DNA from: Planococcus chinensis
GTDB lineage: Bacteria; Bacillota; Bacilli; Bacillales_A; Planococcaceae
Direction of reading: 5' to 3'
Length of the DNA stretch: 64,000 nucleotides
NCBI RefSeq assembly: GCF_020071995.1
Contig: NZ_JABWTK010000011.1
Location: 32,403-96,402, forward strand
This document shows positions 8,415-15,963 of the stretch, one piece after another; the stretch's first letter is position 1, and each line of letters opens with the position of its first letter. The position numbers were made by a program, and so were the translations under genes. Below the pieces are notes generated by a model. It had not been told where the DNA came from. It saw only the letters and a list, made by a program, of their open reading frames with translations, and did not search any database.

Positions 8415-9632
8415 TTATTCAATAAGCAAAAAATCATGGTCAAAAATGAATGCATAACTGATATCCACAAACAAAAAGTACTTGTCGGATAACGGAAAGC
8501 TGAACGTCCGGATCATTTCAGCTGTTTCGATATCGGCATAAGGATCGGAAAGAATGCCTTTATGCCATGTCCGCATATGCAGGATGTTTTCCAGGAAATA
8601 AGGGCGGAATGCCCAGTGCGAACCTTTTTGATCCGTTTCCATCGTCCAGCTGCCATCCTGTTTCCTGAAGTTTGAAGATATTTGCTGGCCATCGCTGTTG
8701 CAGACATAGATGCGGAAACTTTCTTCATCGAACGCTTCAGTTACGGAAGCAATAAATGCATCGGCTGTTTCCGGACCTTGCCATTTCGCCGACATTTTTT
8801 TCATCTTATCTTCGCAGGCTAAAGCAAAAGCCAAGCGTTCTTTAACCAGTGATTTTTCCCTTTGGATAAAACCGAGCACTTTTTCGCCGACATTGATCAA
8901 GAGGGAGTCATCAGGCAAAGGCGTAAAAGAAGGCTTTGCTAAATGGAAGCCCTGGTAATAATGTCCGCCGTTTTTCCAGGCGAAGTACAGCTGATGATCG
9001 TCTTCTATATTCTCGTAAGAAAGCTTCGCGCCAATTCGGCGAGCAAGCAGCGATAAGGAATAAAGAATGTCCTGAAAAACATCAGGGCTGCTCTGGCGAA
9101 TAATGCCTGTATCGATTTTCAGAATATGCGGTTTGAGTTGGCGTATCCGATCGATGTTCGAGCTCTTGGCCCCGACATGATCGACGGCAATCTGGATGCC
9201 GTAGGTTTTATAATAAAGCAGCAAATGATTCAGCACATCGAATCGTTCGTCGAAATCATGTTCGGTGATTTCCAGCACCAATCGGTTCATGGCGAATCCT
9301 TGTTTTTCAAATTCCAGCAAAGTATGCAAAAAATCTTCGCCGCCGTTGATTAACAGTTGTTTGGCATTTCGGTTGATAAACAAAGATCCGGCAGCGCCTG
9401 ATTGAATCATTTCGGTGATGGCCAGCTGCAGAAGATGGTGGTCAACTTCAACTTTGTATTCATCAGGCACATCGGCATCGTGGAAAAAGTCTGCCAGGCT
9501 GACCCATTCGCTGCCGGATTGGTAACGGCCGAAAATTTCATAGCCGATAATGGTATGCTTCACTGCACTAACAATCGGTTGAAAGGCAGGTTTTACCTGG
9601 TCAAGGTTTTCAAGAATGTCTAAAGGATCCAA
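8415..9632 (-). CDS. ykuI: YkuI-type EAL domain protein with C-terminal PAS-like domain
   Basis: This 405-residue protein lines up along its whole length with Bacillus subtilis YkuI: the DPLDILENLDQV start, an EAL domain (residues about 10-245) and a C-terminal sensor-like domain ending in FIFDHDF. EAL landmarks are GYEIFGR (in place of E-A-L), FINRNAK, LEITEHDF, AVDHVG where active enzymes have D-D-F-G, LKIDTG, YENIE and QGFHLAK. YkuI binds cyclic di-GMP, but as far as I recall has no demonstrated hydrolysis. The Asp-Asp pair is reduced to Asp-His here, so a receptor role is likely. The start is TTG, 7 nt after AAGGAGG. It is co-directional with the STAS gene 35 bp upstream, probably one transcript. 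Confidence 0.85.
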   Translation of the reverse strand: MDPLDILENLDQVKPAFQPIVSAVKHTIIGYEIFGRYQSGSEWVSLADFFHDADVPDEYKVEVDHHLLQLAITEMIQSGAAGSLFINRNAKQLLINGGEDFLHTLLEFEKQGFAMNRLVLEITEHDFDERFDVLNHLLLYYKTYGIQIAVDHVGAKSSNIDRIRQLKPHILKIDTGIIRQSSPDVFQDILYSLSLLARRIGAKLSYENIEDDHQLYFAWKNGGHYYQGFHLAKPSFTPLPDDSLLINVGEKVLGFIQREKSLVKERLAFALACEDKMKKMSAKWQGPETADAFIASVTEAFDEESFRIYVCNSDGQQISSNFRKQDGSWTMETDQKGSHWAFRPYFLENILHMRTWHKGILSDPYADIETAEMIRTFSFPLSDKYFLFVDISYAFIFDHDFLLIE

Positions 9633-9667
9633 AAGTCCGCCTCCTTACGGGAGCTTTATGCTAAAGC

Positions 9668-10492
9668 TTATGCAATTAAATGCTCTTTCAGCGCTTGTTG
9701 AAGAGTGCCAAGCGTTTGCGTTTTTTGATCGAATGTTAAATCCAGATGGATCATTTTTCTGACAACTTCTGCTCTTAATCCCGTAATGACTGATTTGCAG
9801 CCCATCATAGCCGTGCCGTCGATAATTTTCATTAAGTGATGAATAACTTCAACTTCCATATCTGCGATGCCTGATAAATCGATGATCAATGTTTGGATGC
9901 GGGATCTGCCGATTTCCGTCAACACTTTTTCTTCCAGGATGTTCGTCCGGAACGAGTCGACTGCACCGATCAAAGGCAGGATGCAAACGGAAGCATTGAT
10001 TGGAATGATCGGAACGGACAAGTTTTCAACCAGCTGACGGTGAGCCAGAATCAACGAATCTTTATAGGTGGAATAACTGATGAAAAACGTATTCAAGAAT
10101 TTGTCCACACCGTTGTTTACAACTTCTTCTAGTTTGAAAAAGTCAGGAGCCAATTGGTCTTTGAATAATTGATTGTACTTATTGATAAAAGTCCAAAGCG
10201 TACGGCGGATGGCCTGCACCCATTCCAACTTGAAAGCCAAATCAATAGAGTGGGTTGCCCAGGCAATCCCTTCTTGCTTGGCAAACAGATTCAATTCCTC
10301 TTCTTTGCCATCTATGATATAACCGACTACTTTATGCGCATTGGAAACCAAGTCAATATTCCCCACAGTTAAAATTTCGTCGATTTTCTCTTTTACGTTA
10401 ACGGCCTCAGACAATAATTTCTCTTCAAAGGCTTGTTTGTTTTCTGAAAGAAATGATTTTAATTCCTCGGAATTCTGCAGGGCTTGTGCCAT
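9668..10492 (-). CDS. RsbR-family STAS domain protein (stressosome component)
   Basis: A 274-residue protein with an all-helical N-terminal sensor half (about 1-150) and a C-terminal STAS domain (about 155-270). RsbR paralogues build the stressosome with RsbS and are phosphorylated by RsbT to release the general stress response. STAS landmarks are PLIGAVDSFR, LIIDLSGIADME and CKSVITGLRAEV. At the position where RsbRA carries a target Thr in V-V-D-T this protein has A-D-M-E, so one of the two phosphorylation sites appears to be missing. The start follows AAGGAGC. The likely partner is the EAL protein just downstream. No rsbS, rsbT or sigB is in the window. Confidence 0.8.
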   Translation of the reverse strand: MAQALQNSEELKSFLSENKQAFEEKLLSEAVNVKEKIDEILTVGNIDLVSNAHKVVGYIIDGKEEELNLFAKQEGIAWATHSIDLAFKLEWVQAIRRTLWTFINKYNQLFKDQLAPDFFKLEEVVNNGVDKFLNTFFISYSTYKDSLILAHRQLVENLSVPIIPINASVCILPLIGAVDSFRTNILEEKVLTEIGRSRIQTLIIDLSGIADMEVEVIHHLMKIIDGTAMMGCKSVITGLRAEVVRKMIHLDLTFDQKTQTLGTLQQALKEHLIA

Positions 10493-10939
10493 TTTTCTTG
10501 CTCCTTTTTATGTAATATTTGAATAATGTATTTCTTAATTAAATCATATAACCGCGTAAAATAGAAATTAAGTATTCACTTAGCTTATTTTTAACTAAAT
10601 CAGCAGTCAAGAAGGAGAGATGCCCAGAAGTTTTCCCATTCCACTCCTCTGTTAAACCTTTAGCTTCCTATTTAATATTCATTAGTTAGCAGAAACTAGA
10701 AGATATTGACTATTCCGAATATTAAATTTATACTAAATCTTAAGACGTGCTTAATGAAAGATAGCAAATTTTACATAGATGAGCAAAATTCTTTCACCAA
10801 AGAAAAAACTCGGCTGCAAAAAGGAAGCCGGATTTGCACATAAAGAAATTTTCACTTCGCTTGATTCTGGCAGTAGCAAAGCAGGTTTCCTGTTTTGTTC
10901 ACTATAGCAATTCAAACTTTTAAAAAAGGGGGAATTTGC
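10493..10939. other. Divergent intergenic region, STAS gene to maltose operon
   Basis: This AT-rich gap carries the control regions of two divergent operons. I found no convincing -10/-35 pair for the maltose operon and no cre site. The one structured element is at about 10812-10832: CGGCT and AGCCG arms that, on the minus strand, are followed by AGTTTTTTC, like a terminator. No minus-strand gene lies upstream of it, so it would stop either readthrough or an unannotated transcript. Confidence 0.5.
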
Positions 10940-12196
10940 ATGAGGAACCAAAAAAACGTGTGGAAAGTTCTGTTATTGGCATTCATCGTATTCATTTTGG
11001 CAGCTTGCGGCGGTGATGGAGGAAGCGAAGAAAGCGGCGGAGAATCTGGCGGCTCCGGAGACTCAGGAAGCCAAAAAATCACGGTTTTCAACCGAAAAGT
11101 GGAAATCTCTGACCAGCTGGCTGCAATGGCCAAAGAATACACGGAAGAAACGGGAGTTGAAGTGGAAGTGTTGGGGACGACAGGCGACGATTATCTGCAG
11201 CAATTGCAGATCCGCTTGAACAGCAACCAAGGGCCTTCCATCTTTACACTTCAAAACGAAACAGAAGCGGAGCAATTAAAGTCCTATGCCTATGATTTAA
11301 GCAATGAAGAATATGTAAAGCACATTGCACCCGATATGGAACTGAAAGTGGATGACAAAATAGTCGGCGTGCCTTATGGCGTCGAAGGATTTGGAATCGT
11401 CTACAACAAAGATCTGGTACAACCGGAAGATATAACGGATTATGCATCGTTTGTCAGCGCGCTTGAGAAATTCAAAGGAGAAGGCATCAACGGCTTCGGG
11501 TTGGCACAGGACGCCTATTTCCTGATTGGCCATCCAAGCAACTATCCATTTGCCTTGCAAGAAGACCATTTTGACTTTATTGACCGCTTGAATGCGGGAG
11601 AAGTGACGATGGCAGAAACGCCGGAATTCCAGGAATTCGGCAAGTTTATGGAAGCGATCAAAGCGAATACACCGAATCCCCTCAGCATCACCTATGACCA
11701 GGAAGTCGGTGACTTTGCTTCAGGGAAAACAGCTATGATCCATCAAGGAAACTGGGCATTTGGCATGCTTTCCGAATTCGAATTTGATTTTGAAGTCGGT
11801 ATGATGCCGTTTCCGCTGATGGGCAATGACAAATTGGCGGTTGGCGTCGGCAATAACTGGGTGATCAACAGCAAAAAAGAAGAAGGCGAGATCAAAGCCG
11901 CGAACGACTTCCTAAACTGGATGTCTACGAGCGAGACGGGGCACCGCTATATTGTGGAAGAGTTCGGCTTTGTGCCGGCTTTGACCAATATCGATGCAGG
12001 CGAATTGGACCCATTGTCACAAGCGGTTCTTGATGCCAGCAACAGCGGCGAAACCATTCCATGGGCCATCAATTACTATCCGGCGAATATTGTGCCGAAT
12101 GATTTGACTCCACTGGCGCAGCAATTCTTCTCAGAAGACATGACGGGTGAAGAATTCATTGCGGGTATGGACGAAGCATGGAAAGGCGCCCAGTAA
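10940..12196 (+). CDS. Maltose/maltodextrin ABC transporter, substrate-binding lipoprotein
   Basis: Extracellular family-1 solute-binding protein of about 418 residues. It has a lipoprotein signal (VLLLAFIVFILAACG, Cys at the lipobox) followed by a Gly/Ser/Glu-rich linker, so it is tethered outside the membrane. The binding fold shows SIFTLQNETEA, GVPYGVEGFGIVYNKDLV, MIHQGNWAFGML and EFGFVPAL, all typical of sugar-binding members. The start is the ATG at 10940 after AAAGGGGG; an in-frame extension upstream lacks a ribosome site. Maltose or maltodextrin specificity is inferred from the GH65 phosphorylase and mutase in the same operon. Confidence 0.85.
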   Translation: MRNQKNVWKVLLLAFIVFILAACGGDGGSEESGGESGGSGDSGSQKITVFNRKVEISDQLAAMAKEYTEETGVEVEVLGTTGDDYLQQLQIRLNSNQGPSIFTLQNETEAEQLKSYAYDLSNEEYVKHIAPDMELKVDDKIVGVPYGVEGFGIVYNKDLVQPEDITDYASFVSALEKFKGEGINGFGLAQDAYFLIGHPSNYPFALQEDHFDFIDRLNAGEVTMAETPEFQEFGKFMEAIKANTPNPLSITYDQEVGDFASGKTAMIHQGNWAFGMLSEFEFDFEVGMMPFPLMGNDKLAVGVGNNWVINSKKEEGEIKAANDFLNWMSTSETGHRYIVEEFGFVPALTNIDAGELDPLSQAVLDASNSGETIPWAINYYPANIVPNDLTPLAQQFFSEDMTGEEFIAGMDEAWKGAQ

Positions 12197-12212
12197 ATCA
12201 AATAGAAGTGAA

Positions 12213-12240
12213 TCTGGACACGCCTCTTGGCGTGTCCAGA
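12213..12240. repeat. Perfect hairpin after the binding-protein gene
   Basis: TCTGGACACGCC, loop TCTT, GGCGTGTCCAGA: a perfect 12-bp stem 16 bp past the stop codon, without a T tract. Such a hairpin can protect the upstream mRNA and let the binding protein be made in excess over the permeases. A diverged copy occurs at 12688-12709, just before the first permease gene. Confidence 0.7.
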
Positions 12241-12283
12241 CTGTATACAAAGTGTAAATGAAATGAATAGCAATGCAGAAAAC

Positions 12284-12401
12284 CAACCGGACCGGACACT
12301 TCGCTTTCCGTGGGCTCAGCTTCAGCCTCCTCGCCGCTTCGCACCTGCGGGGTCTTCAGCTTTCGCTGGTCCCACAGGAGTCTCCGTGGCCGGACCGGTT
12401 G
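12284..12401. repeat. Dispersed-type intergenic hairpin repeat, unit A
   Basis: About 118 bp bounded by 12-bp inverted ends, 12284-12295 and 12390-12401 (one mismatch), with an inner imperfect stem formed by GTGGGCTCAGC (12311-12321) and the GCTGGTCCCAC region (12365-12375). The GC-rich text (TTTCCGTGGGCTCAGC, CCTCCTCG, CACAGGAGTCTCCG) matches a repeat family I remember as common between genes in Planococcus and related Bacillales. Spurious ORFs often get called inside it, and one is open here on the minus strand (12198-12557). Confidence 0.6.
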
Positions 12402-12516
12402 GGGCGTCTCTCTTTGATTCGATCGTGAATGTGAATCGGATTGTAGCCTAAATAGATATTCCAAAGAGGAAAAGCGACACCTTTGGATAGCCTTCACTTT
12501 GAGGATACGAAGTGAA

Positions 12517-12611
12517 AGCCGGCGACTCCTGCGGGATAGCGAAGTGCCGAAATCCACTCGGGACGCCAGTTCCGAGTTAGTTCGGCGCGAGCCCGCGGAA
12601 CTCGTCCGGCT
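12517..12611. repeat. Second intergenic hairpin repeat, unit B
   Basis: This GC-rich block begins AGCCGG (12517) and ends CCGGCT (12606-12611), with an inner stem TGCGGG / CCCGCG. The text GACTCCTGCGGGATAGCGAAG resembles the reverse complement of the AGGAGTC part of unit A, so it looks like a diverged copy in opposite orientation. Together with unit A it makes up most of the 561-bp gap between binding-protein and permease genes. Confidence 0.5.
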
Positions 12612-12687
12612 GAAACGGAGGATCCGGGACGCCCTGTTGTCCGTTCATTCATTTCTCATACGTAAAAATTCTTTTGTCTACAAGGTC

Positions 12688-12709
12688 GGACACACCTTTT
12701 GGCGTGTCC
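12688..12709. repeat. Second copy of the GGACACGCC hairpin
   Basis: GGACACACC, loop TTTT, GGCGTGTCC: the same hairpin as at 12213-12240 with one stem change. Both copies lie next to a GTMTACAA string (GTATACAA at 12243, GTCTACAA at 12676). The two copies flank the repeat block, as if the hairpin region had been duplicated around it. Confidence 0.6.
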
Positions 12710-12757
12710 ACTATTCCTTAAACGAGTCTTGATCATTCGCCGAAAGAAGGGGTGGGC

Positions 12758-13633
12758 GTGCCAAATCGAAATAAACTTAAATGGTTTCTCTTATTTACAC
12801 TTCCATTGATTTTCATCTTTACGATTGTTGTCATCATTCCGTTTCTTGTGGGCATTTACTATTCGTTTTTTGAATGGGACGGTATTGGAGCGAATCCGAA
12901 AGTATATGTCGGCCTGGATAATTTTGTGGAATTATGGGGAGACACTCAGTTTCTCCGGTCAATGTGGCTGACGACTTTGTTCACTGTCCTATCCGTCATT
13001 ACAATCAATGTGATTGGATTGGCTTTTGCTTTGTTGGTTACTTCCAGAATCCAAACAGCGAATGCTGCACGTACTTTGTTATTCATGCCGTATTTGATTG
13101 GTGGATTGATTTTAGGCTATATTTGGCAATTTGTCTTTGTGGATGTGTTTTCTTTTCTTGGAGAAGTGACGGGGCTGGACCAGGTATTTTTTAACTGGCT
13201 GGTGGATCCGCAATTCGCTTTATACGGCCTGGTGTTTGTCTTTACGTGGCAAATGGCCGGTTATATCATGATCATTTACATTGCGGGCATCCAGGCGATT
13301 CCAAATGATGTGGTGGAAGCGGCAAAGATTGACGGCGCCAGCACATGGCAGCGTTTTACCCGAATTACGTTTCCGCTTCTTATGCCGGCTTTAACAATCA
13401 GCCTGTTCCTGACGCTTTCGTCCGCCTTTAAAATCTACGACGTCAATTTGTCGCTGACGGGCGGAGGGCCTGCAAATGCCACGGAACTCTTTGCCATGAA
13501 TATTTACCAGGAAATTTTCGGCAGCAGCAATTACGGCTTTGGGCAGGCAAAGGCCATTGTCTTTTTCTTGATTGTCGCTGCAATTACATTGACTCAAGTG
13601 TACATGACGAAAAAGCGGGAGGTCGAAATGTGA
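12758..13633 (+). CDS. Sugar ABC transporter permease, MalF type
   Basis: A 291-residue inner-membrane permease with six predicted membrane segments, the first at residues 7-30 (FLLFTLPLIFIFTIVVIIPF). The EAA loop that docks the ATPase is EAAKIDGASTWQRFTRITFP. It lacks the large periplasmic insert of Escherichia coli MalF, as is usual in Firmicutes. Two GTG codons are possible; the one at 12758 sits 7 nt after AGAAGG, while the one at 12752 is only 1 nt away, so 12758 is used. It overlaps the next permease. Confidence 0.85.
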   Translation: MPNRNKLKWFLLFTLPLIFIFTIVVIIPFLVGIYYSFFEWDGIGANPKVYVGLDNFVELWGDTQFLRSMWLTTLFTVLSVITINVIGLAFALLVTSRIQTANAARTLLFMPYLIGGLILGYIWQFVFVDVFSFLGEVTGLDQVFFNWLVDPQFALYGLVFVFTWQMAGYIMIIYIAGIQAIPNDVVEAAKIDGASTWQRFTRITFPLLMPALTISLFLTLSSAFKIYDVNLSLTGGGPANATELFAMNIYQEIFGSSNYGFGQAKAIVFFLIVAAITLTQVYMTKKREVEM

Positions 13634-14469
13634 TGAGAAAAACTTCAGGCATTTTAAAATCCGTGCTGCTCATTTTGCTCGCACTTTTCTTCCTGTCGCC
13701 AATTTACATCATTTTCGTCAATTCATTTAAAGACCGGCAGGAACTTTATGACAACGCCTTGGCGCTGCCGGATAACTTCAGTTTTCAATACTATCTGGAA
13801 GCGATGGAAAAGATGAATTTCCTCAGCGCACTTGGCAATTCACTGTATATCACGATTGTATCGGTCATACTGATTGTCATTTTGTCTTCTATGACCGCTT
13901 GGATGCTGGTGCGGACAGACAGTAAATGGAGCACCGTCATTTTCATGACATTCATCGCAACGATGCTGATTCCTTTCCAGACCTTGATGATGCCGCTGAT
14001 GCAGTTTATGAGTGCAATCACTGAGAATTTGAATATCCCGATGTACAACACCCGTGGAGGCTTGATTTTCATGAACATCGGATTCCATGCCAGCCTCTCG
14101 GTATTTTTGTACCATGGCTTCATCAAGTCCATCCCGATTACGTTGGAGGAAGCGGCGACGATAGATGGAGCTTCGAAGTTCGGCGTCTTCTGGCGAATCA
14201 TTTTCCCGATGCTGAAACCCATTACGGCCACCGTGATGATCCTGAATGTCATCAGTATATGGAATGACTTTTTGCTGCCATCTTTAACACTGATTGATAC
14301 AGCTCTCAGAACCATTCCGTTGTCGACGTTCTTTTTCTTTGGGGAGTTCACCATTCAATGGAATTTGGCCATGGCAGGATTAACGCTTACCATCATCCCC
14401 GTCATCATTTTTTATGCGATGGCCCAAAAACACATCATCAAAGGGATAGGAGAAGGCGCAGTGAAATAA
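13633..14469 (+). CDS. Sugar ABC transporter permease, MalG type
   Basis: A 278-residue permease with six membrane segments and the EAA loop EAATIDGASKFGVFWRIIFP. It pairs with the MalF-type protein to form the transport channel. The start overlaps the previous stop as TGATG; a GTG three bases earlier is also possible because GGGAGG fits both. No ATPase gene follows, so the transporter must borrow a shared MsmX-type ATPase encoded elsewhere, as several Bacillus sugar importers do. Confidence 0.85.
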   Translation: MRKTSGILKSVLLILLALFFLSPIYIIFVNSFKDRQELYDNALALPDNFSFQYYLEAMEKMNFLSALGNSLYITIVSVILIVILSSMTAWMLVRTDSKWSTVIFMTFIATMLIPFQTLMMPLMQFMSAITENLNIPMYNTRGGLIFMNIGFHASLSVFLYHGFIKSIPITLEEAATIDGASKFGVFWRIIFPMLKPITATVMILNVISIWNDFLLPSLTLIDTALRTIPLSTFFFFGEFTIQWNLAMAGLTLTIIPVIIFYAMAQKHIIKGIGEGAVK

Positions 14470-14488
14470 AGAAAAGTGGTGATGAACG

Positions 14489-15181
14489 ATGCGCGAAATG
14501 CCGGGAATAGCGGGTGCTTTATACGTTTATGCAGAATGGCTCATGCGATTTTCTGCTGCGAATATCTTATGGTTTATCGTAAACCTTCCATTATTATTTG
14601 TACTGTTCAGTGTCTACGTCAATGGATTCGCCGAAGGGTTTGTATGGTACTTGCTGCCGCTTGCCGGATTGTTTCCAGCGGTACTGGTGCCCAGTACAAT
14701 CGCATTATTTGCCACGGTGCGTGAGTGGGTTATCCAAAAAGACCAGCCTTCCATTACGAAAGCCTATTTGTCCCATGCAAAAGCGAATTATCTGAACAGC
14801 TTTTTCTCCGGCATTTATATAATGGGGCTCTGGCTCGTCTGGTTAATGGATTTCTATTTTTTAAAGGCAGAGCACGAGCTTTTCGGCCTGCTTTTTGCAT
14901 TCATTGGATTGTTCCTTTTTGTTTATACGCTGAACTTTTTTTCGCTGAGCGTGCATTATGACATGAAACAGCGGGCATTGATGAAAAATGCTTTTTATCT
15001 CACCATTGGGAATCCGCTATTGAGTCTGTTTATTCTTGCGAGTAATCTGGCAATATTTTATGTCAGTGCTGCAAAGCTCTTATTTTTGCTGCCGCTTTTC
15101 GCCATATCGATCAGCGCATATCTTTCTTTTCTTGCCTTTTACCGGGTTGCTTTAAAAATGCAGAGAAAAATCGCGGCTTAA
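14489..15181 (+). CDS. YesL family (DUF624) membrane protein
   Basis: A 230-residue protein with about five membrane segments, for example NILWFIVNLPLLFVLFSVYV near residues 25-45. YesL/DUF624 proteins are commonly encoded beside sugar ABC transporters and glycoside hydrolases in Firmicutes; their role is unknown, possibly assistance or regulation of uptake. The ATG at 14489 is 19 bp after the MalG-type stop. The reading frame ends with TAA directly abutting the leader of the mutase gene. Confidence 0.75.
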   Translation: MREMPGIAGALYVYAEWLMRFSAANILWFIVNLPLLFVLFSVYVNGFAEGFVWYLLPLAGLFPAVLVPSTIALFATVREWVIQKDQPSITKAYLSHAKANYLNSFFSGIYIMGLWLVWLMDFYFLKAEHELFGLLFAFIGLFLFVYTLNFFSLSVHYDMKQRALMKNAFYLTIGNPLLSLFILASNLAIFYVSAAKLLFLLPLFAISISAYLSFLAFYRVALKMQRKIAA

Positions 15182-15220
15182 TGAGGAAGAAAAAGCAGCG
15201 ACAAAGAGGAGGCGAGGGCT

Positions 15221-15913
15221 ATCAGCATATATCCGAAAGCCATCATTTATGATTTAGACGGCGTAATTACAGATACTGCAGAATTTCATTTTTTGGCCTG
15301 GCAGAAAATTGCCCAACAACTCGGTATACCGATTGACCGGGAATTCAACGAGCAGTTGAAAGGAATCGGGCGGATGGATTCTTTGGAACTGATTCTACAA
15401 CAGGATCCCGCTTTAGCTCAGCTATCTGATCAAGAAAAAGAAATCATGGCAAACCGGAAAAATGAGCAGTACCTGGAATTGGTCGAAACCATTGATTCGT
15501 CCAATATCCTGCCGGGCATCGAAGAATTGTTGGCGGCCAACAAAGAACAGGGACTTAAAATTGCCTTGGGTTCCGCAAGCAAAAATGCGCATTATGTATT
15601 GGACCGGCTCGGGTTGACCCATTATTTTGATTACATTGTCGATGCGTCGCAAGTAAGTAAGGGCAAACCCGATCCCGAAACGTTTACAGTCGCTGCAGAT
15701 GCTCTCGGGATTGAATATCCGGCGTGCATCGGCATAGAAGATTCCGCTGCAGGAGTTGCAGCCATCAACGCTGCACATATGTTTTCGGTCGGAGTCGGGG
15801 ACGCAGCACAGCTTTCCGATGCTGACTATTTAGTAGAAGCTACTTCACAATTGGATTTTAAAGAAATTGTCGAGCGTTATCGCCGGAAAATGGCGTTGAA
15901 GGAACCGGATTAA
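15221..15913 (+). CDS. pgmB: Beta-phosphoglucomutase with a non-canonical start codon
   Basis: HAD-superfamily enzyme converting beta-glucose-1-phosphate to glucose-6-phosphate. The catalytic motif AIIYDLDGVITDTAEFH is complete (nucleophile and acid Asp 11 and 13 if counting from 15221), as are GSASKNA, KGKPDPETF and GIEDSAAGV. The frame is open from just after a TGA at 15182, but it contains no ATG, GTG or TTG before the catalytic motif. The first such codon, TTG at 15293, would delete the nucleophile. A GAGGAGG ribosome site at about 15206-15212 points to ATC at 15221 (8 nt) or ATA at 15227. I place the start at 15221 with reservation. It is followed 50 bp later by the GH65 phosphorylase. 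Confidence 0.75.
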   Translation: MSIYPKAIIYDLDGVITDTAEFHFLAWQKIAQQLGIPIDREFNEQLKGIGRMDSLELILQQDPALAQLSDQEKEIMANRKNEQYLELVETIDSSNILPGIEELLAANKEQGLKIALGSASKNAHYVLDRLGLTHYFDYIVDASQVSKGKPDPETFTVAADALGIEYPACIGIEDSAAGVAAINAAHMFSVGVGDAAQLSDADYLVEATSQLDFKEIVERYRRKMALKEPD

Positions 15914-15963
15914 TAGATGTTATAGTCTTTACAATCAAAGGGAACGGCTGAGGAGTGAAACCG

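Noticed and set aside
12213..12240. Hairpin read as a Rho-independent terminator
   Set aside because: The stem is perfect, but CTGTATAC follows in place of Ts, and the permease genes downstream need transcription from the same operon.
12198..12557. Minus-strand 119-codon open frame
   Set aside because: It lies entirely in the hairpin repeats; the arginine-rich translation is a by-product of the GC-rich repeat text and has no ribosome site.
15181..15254. Short frame ATGAGGAAG overlapping the YesL stop codon
   Set aside because: It is only about 23 codons, very basic, without similarity, and it runs into the mutase gene in another frame.
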